Shown here: positions 6,671 to 6,916 of the stretch, piece by piece
Numbering within the stretch: the stretch's first letter is position 1
Layout of the letters: each line of letters opens with the position of its first letter
Assembly (NCBI GenBank): GCA_018609935.1
Contig: JAHENH010000129.1
Coordinates: forward strand, 1 to 6,916
Direction: 5' to 3'
DNA: 6,916 bases
Source of the DNA: Halobacteriales archaeon
GTDB taxonomy: Archaea > Halobacteriota > Halobacteria > Halorutilales > JAHENH01
The notes under the pieces: generated by a model
Database searches by the model: none
What the model was told of the DNA's origin: nothing
What the model saw: the letters and a program-made list of their open reading frames with translations, nothing else
Translations under genes and position numbers: made by a program

Positions 6671-6916
6671 AAATTCAGTCACTAAAAACATAGCAATTGC
6701 CTGCCAAGGAGGTGGTAGCCATACAGCATTCACAGCAGGCGCTCTAAAAACAATACTAAAAAGCTGGGAAGAAGATAAATATGAACTTGTGGGCTTAAGT
6801 GGATCTTCAGGAGGAGCATTTAACGCTCTTGCAGCATGGTACGGTATAGTTACTAAAAATAAAAGTAAATCTATAGATATTTTAGAAAACATCTGGAATG
6901 ATATGAAAGCAGATTC
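6663..6916 (+). CDS. patatin-like hydrolase, N-terminal part (runs off window), possible PHB depolymerase
   Basis: Begins at ATG 6663, inside the last codons of the SDR gene (ATGAGTGA overlap), and stays open to the window end, giving 84 full codons. The start of the patatin fold is clear: strand IAIACQGGGSHTAFTAGAL (10-28) with the glycine-rich oxyanion loop, then GLSGSSGGAFNAL (44-56) with the nucleophile-elbow GxSxG and predicted catalytic Ser49. The partner Asp would lie beyond the window. Patatin-like proteins are Ser/Asp acyl hydrolases. In Haloferax mediterranei a granule-bound patatin-like protein acts as a polyhydroxyalkanoate depolymerase, and haloarchaeal relatives share the same CQGGGSHTAFTAG opening. 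The overlap implies translational coupling to the dehydrogenase, consistent with a polymer-to-acetoacetate route. A phospholipase role is the main alternative. Confidence 0.85.
   Translation, partial: MSENSVTKNIAIACQGGGSHTAFTAGALKTILKSWEEDKYELVGLSGSSGGAFNALAAWYGIVTKNKSKSIDILENIWNDMKAD

Noticed and set aside
6656..6892. Minus-strand open frame over the patatin start
   Set aside because: The plus strand encodes clear patatin motifs with a coupled start, so this is a shadow.

Overview
The window reads as a low-GC, AT-rich archaeal chromosome carrying islands of foreign, GC-rich mobile DNA. The host is judged archaeal because a fragment of a transcription factor B (TFB) zinc ribbon is recognisable, and because TATA-like boxes lie about 25 bases upstream of some starts. 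The GC-rich TnpB element at 1457-2873 is of a type familiar from extreme halophiles (Halobacteria). Together these suggest a halophilic, low-GC euryarchaeon that shares a habitat with haloarchaea. A Methanonatronarchaeia-like halophilic methanogen would fit, but that is a guess and not something the sequence proves.

Layout from left to right. The window opens with the tail of an unknown gene (3-140), followed 19 bases later by a complete TauE/SafE-family membrane permease (160-1047). A TFB-like gene remnant follows (1310-1456 and 2874-2993). It is split by a 1417-bp IS200/IS605-type element (1457-2873) that has an interrupted tnpB, a structured right end that doubles as the candidate omega RNA, and no tnpA. 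Removing the element exactly between TTAC and TCAA rejoins the TFB zinc ribbon in frame. Next is a GAF/histidine-kinase gene on the minus strand (3200-4345), with a pair of 21-base direct repeats in its upstream region. Then comes a 563-bp GC-rich element without a transposase gene (4584-5146), bounded by 16-base imperfect inverted repeats that look like two outward-facing right ends of TnpB elements. About 660 bases of AT-rich DNA follow, holding at most a decayed gene. The window ends with a two-gene operon: a 3-hydroxybutyrate-dehydrogenase-like SDR enzyme (5807-6670) overlapped by 8 bases with the start of a patatin-like hydrolase (6663 to the window end).

How the genes work together. The SDR and patatin pair matches the haloarchaeal arrangement in which a patatin-like depolymerase releases 3-hydroxybutyrate from polyhydroxybutyrate granules and a dehydrogenase oxidises it to acetoacetate. 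The central region records repeated invasion by TnpB-type elements, one of them in a TFB copy that was probably already decaying. The histidine kinase has no response regulator beside it and looks like an orphan sensor.
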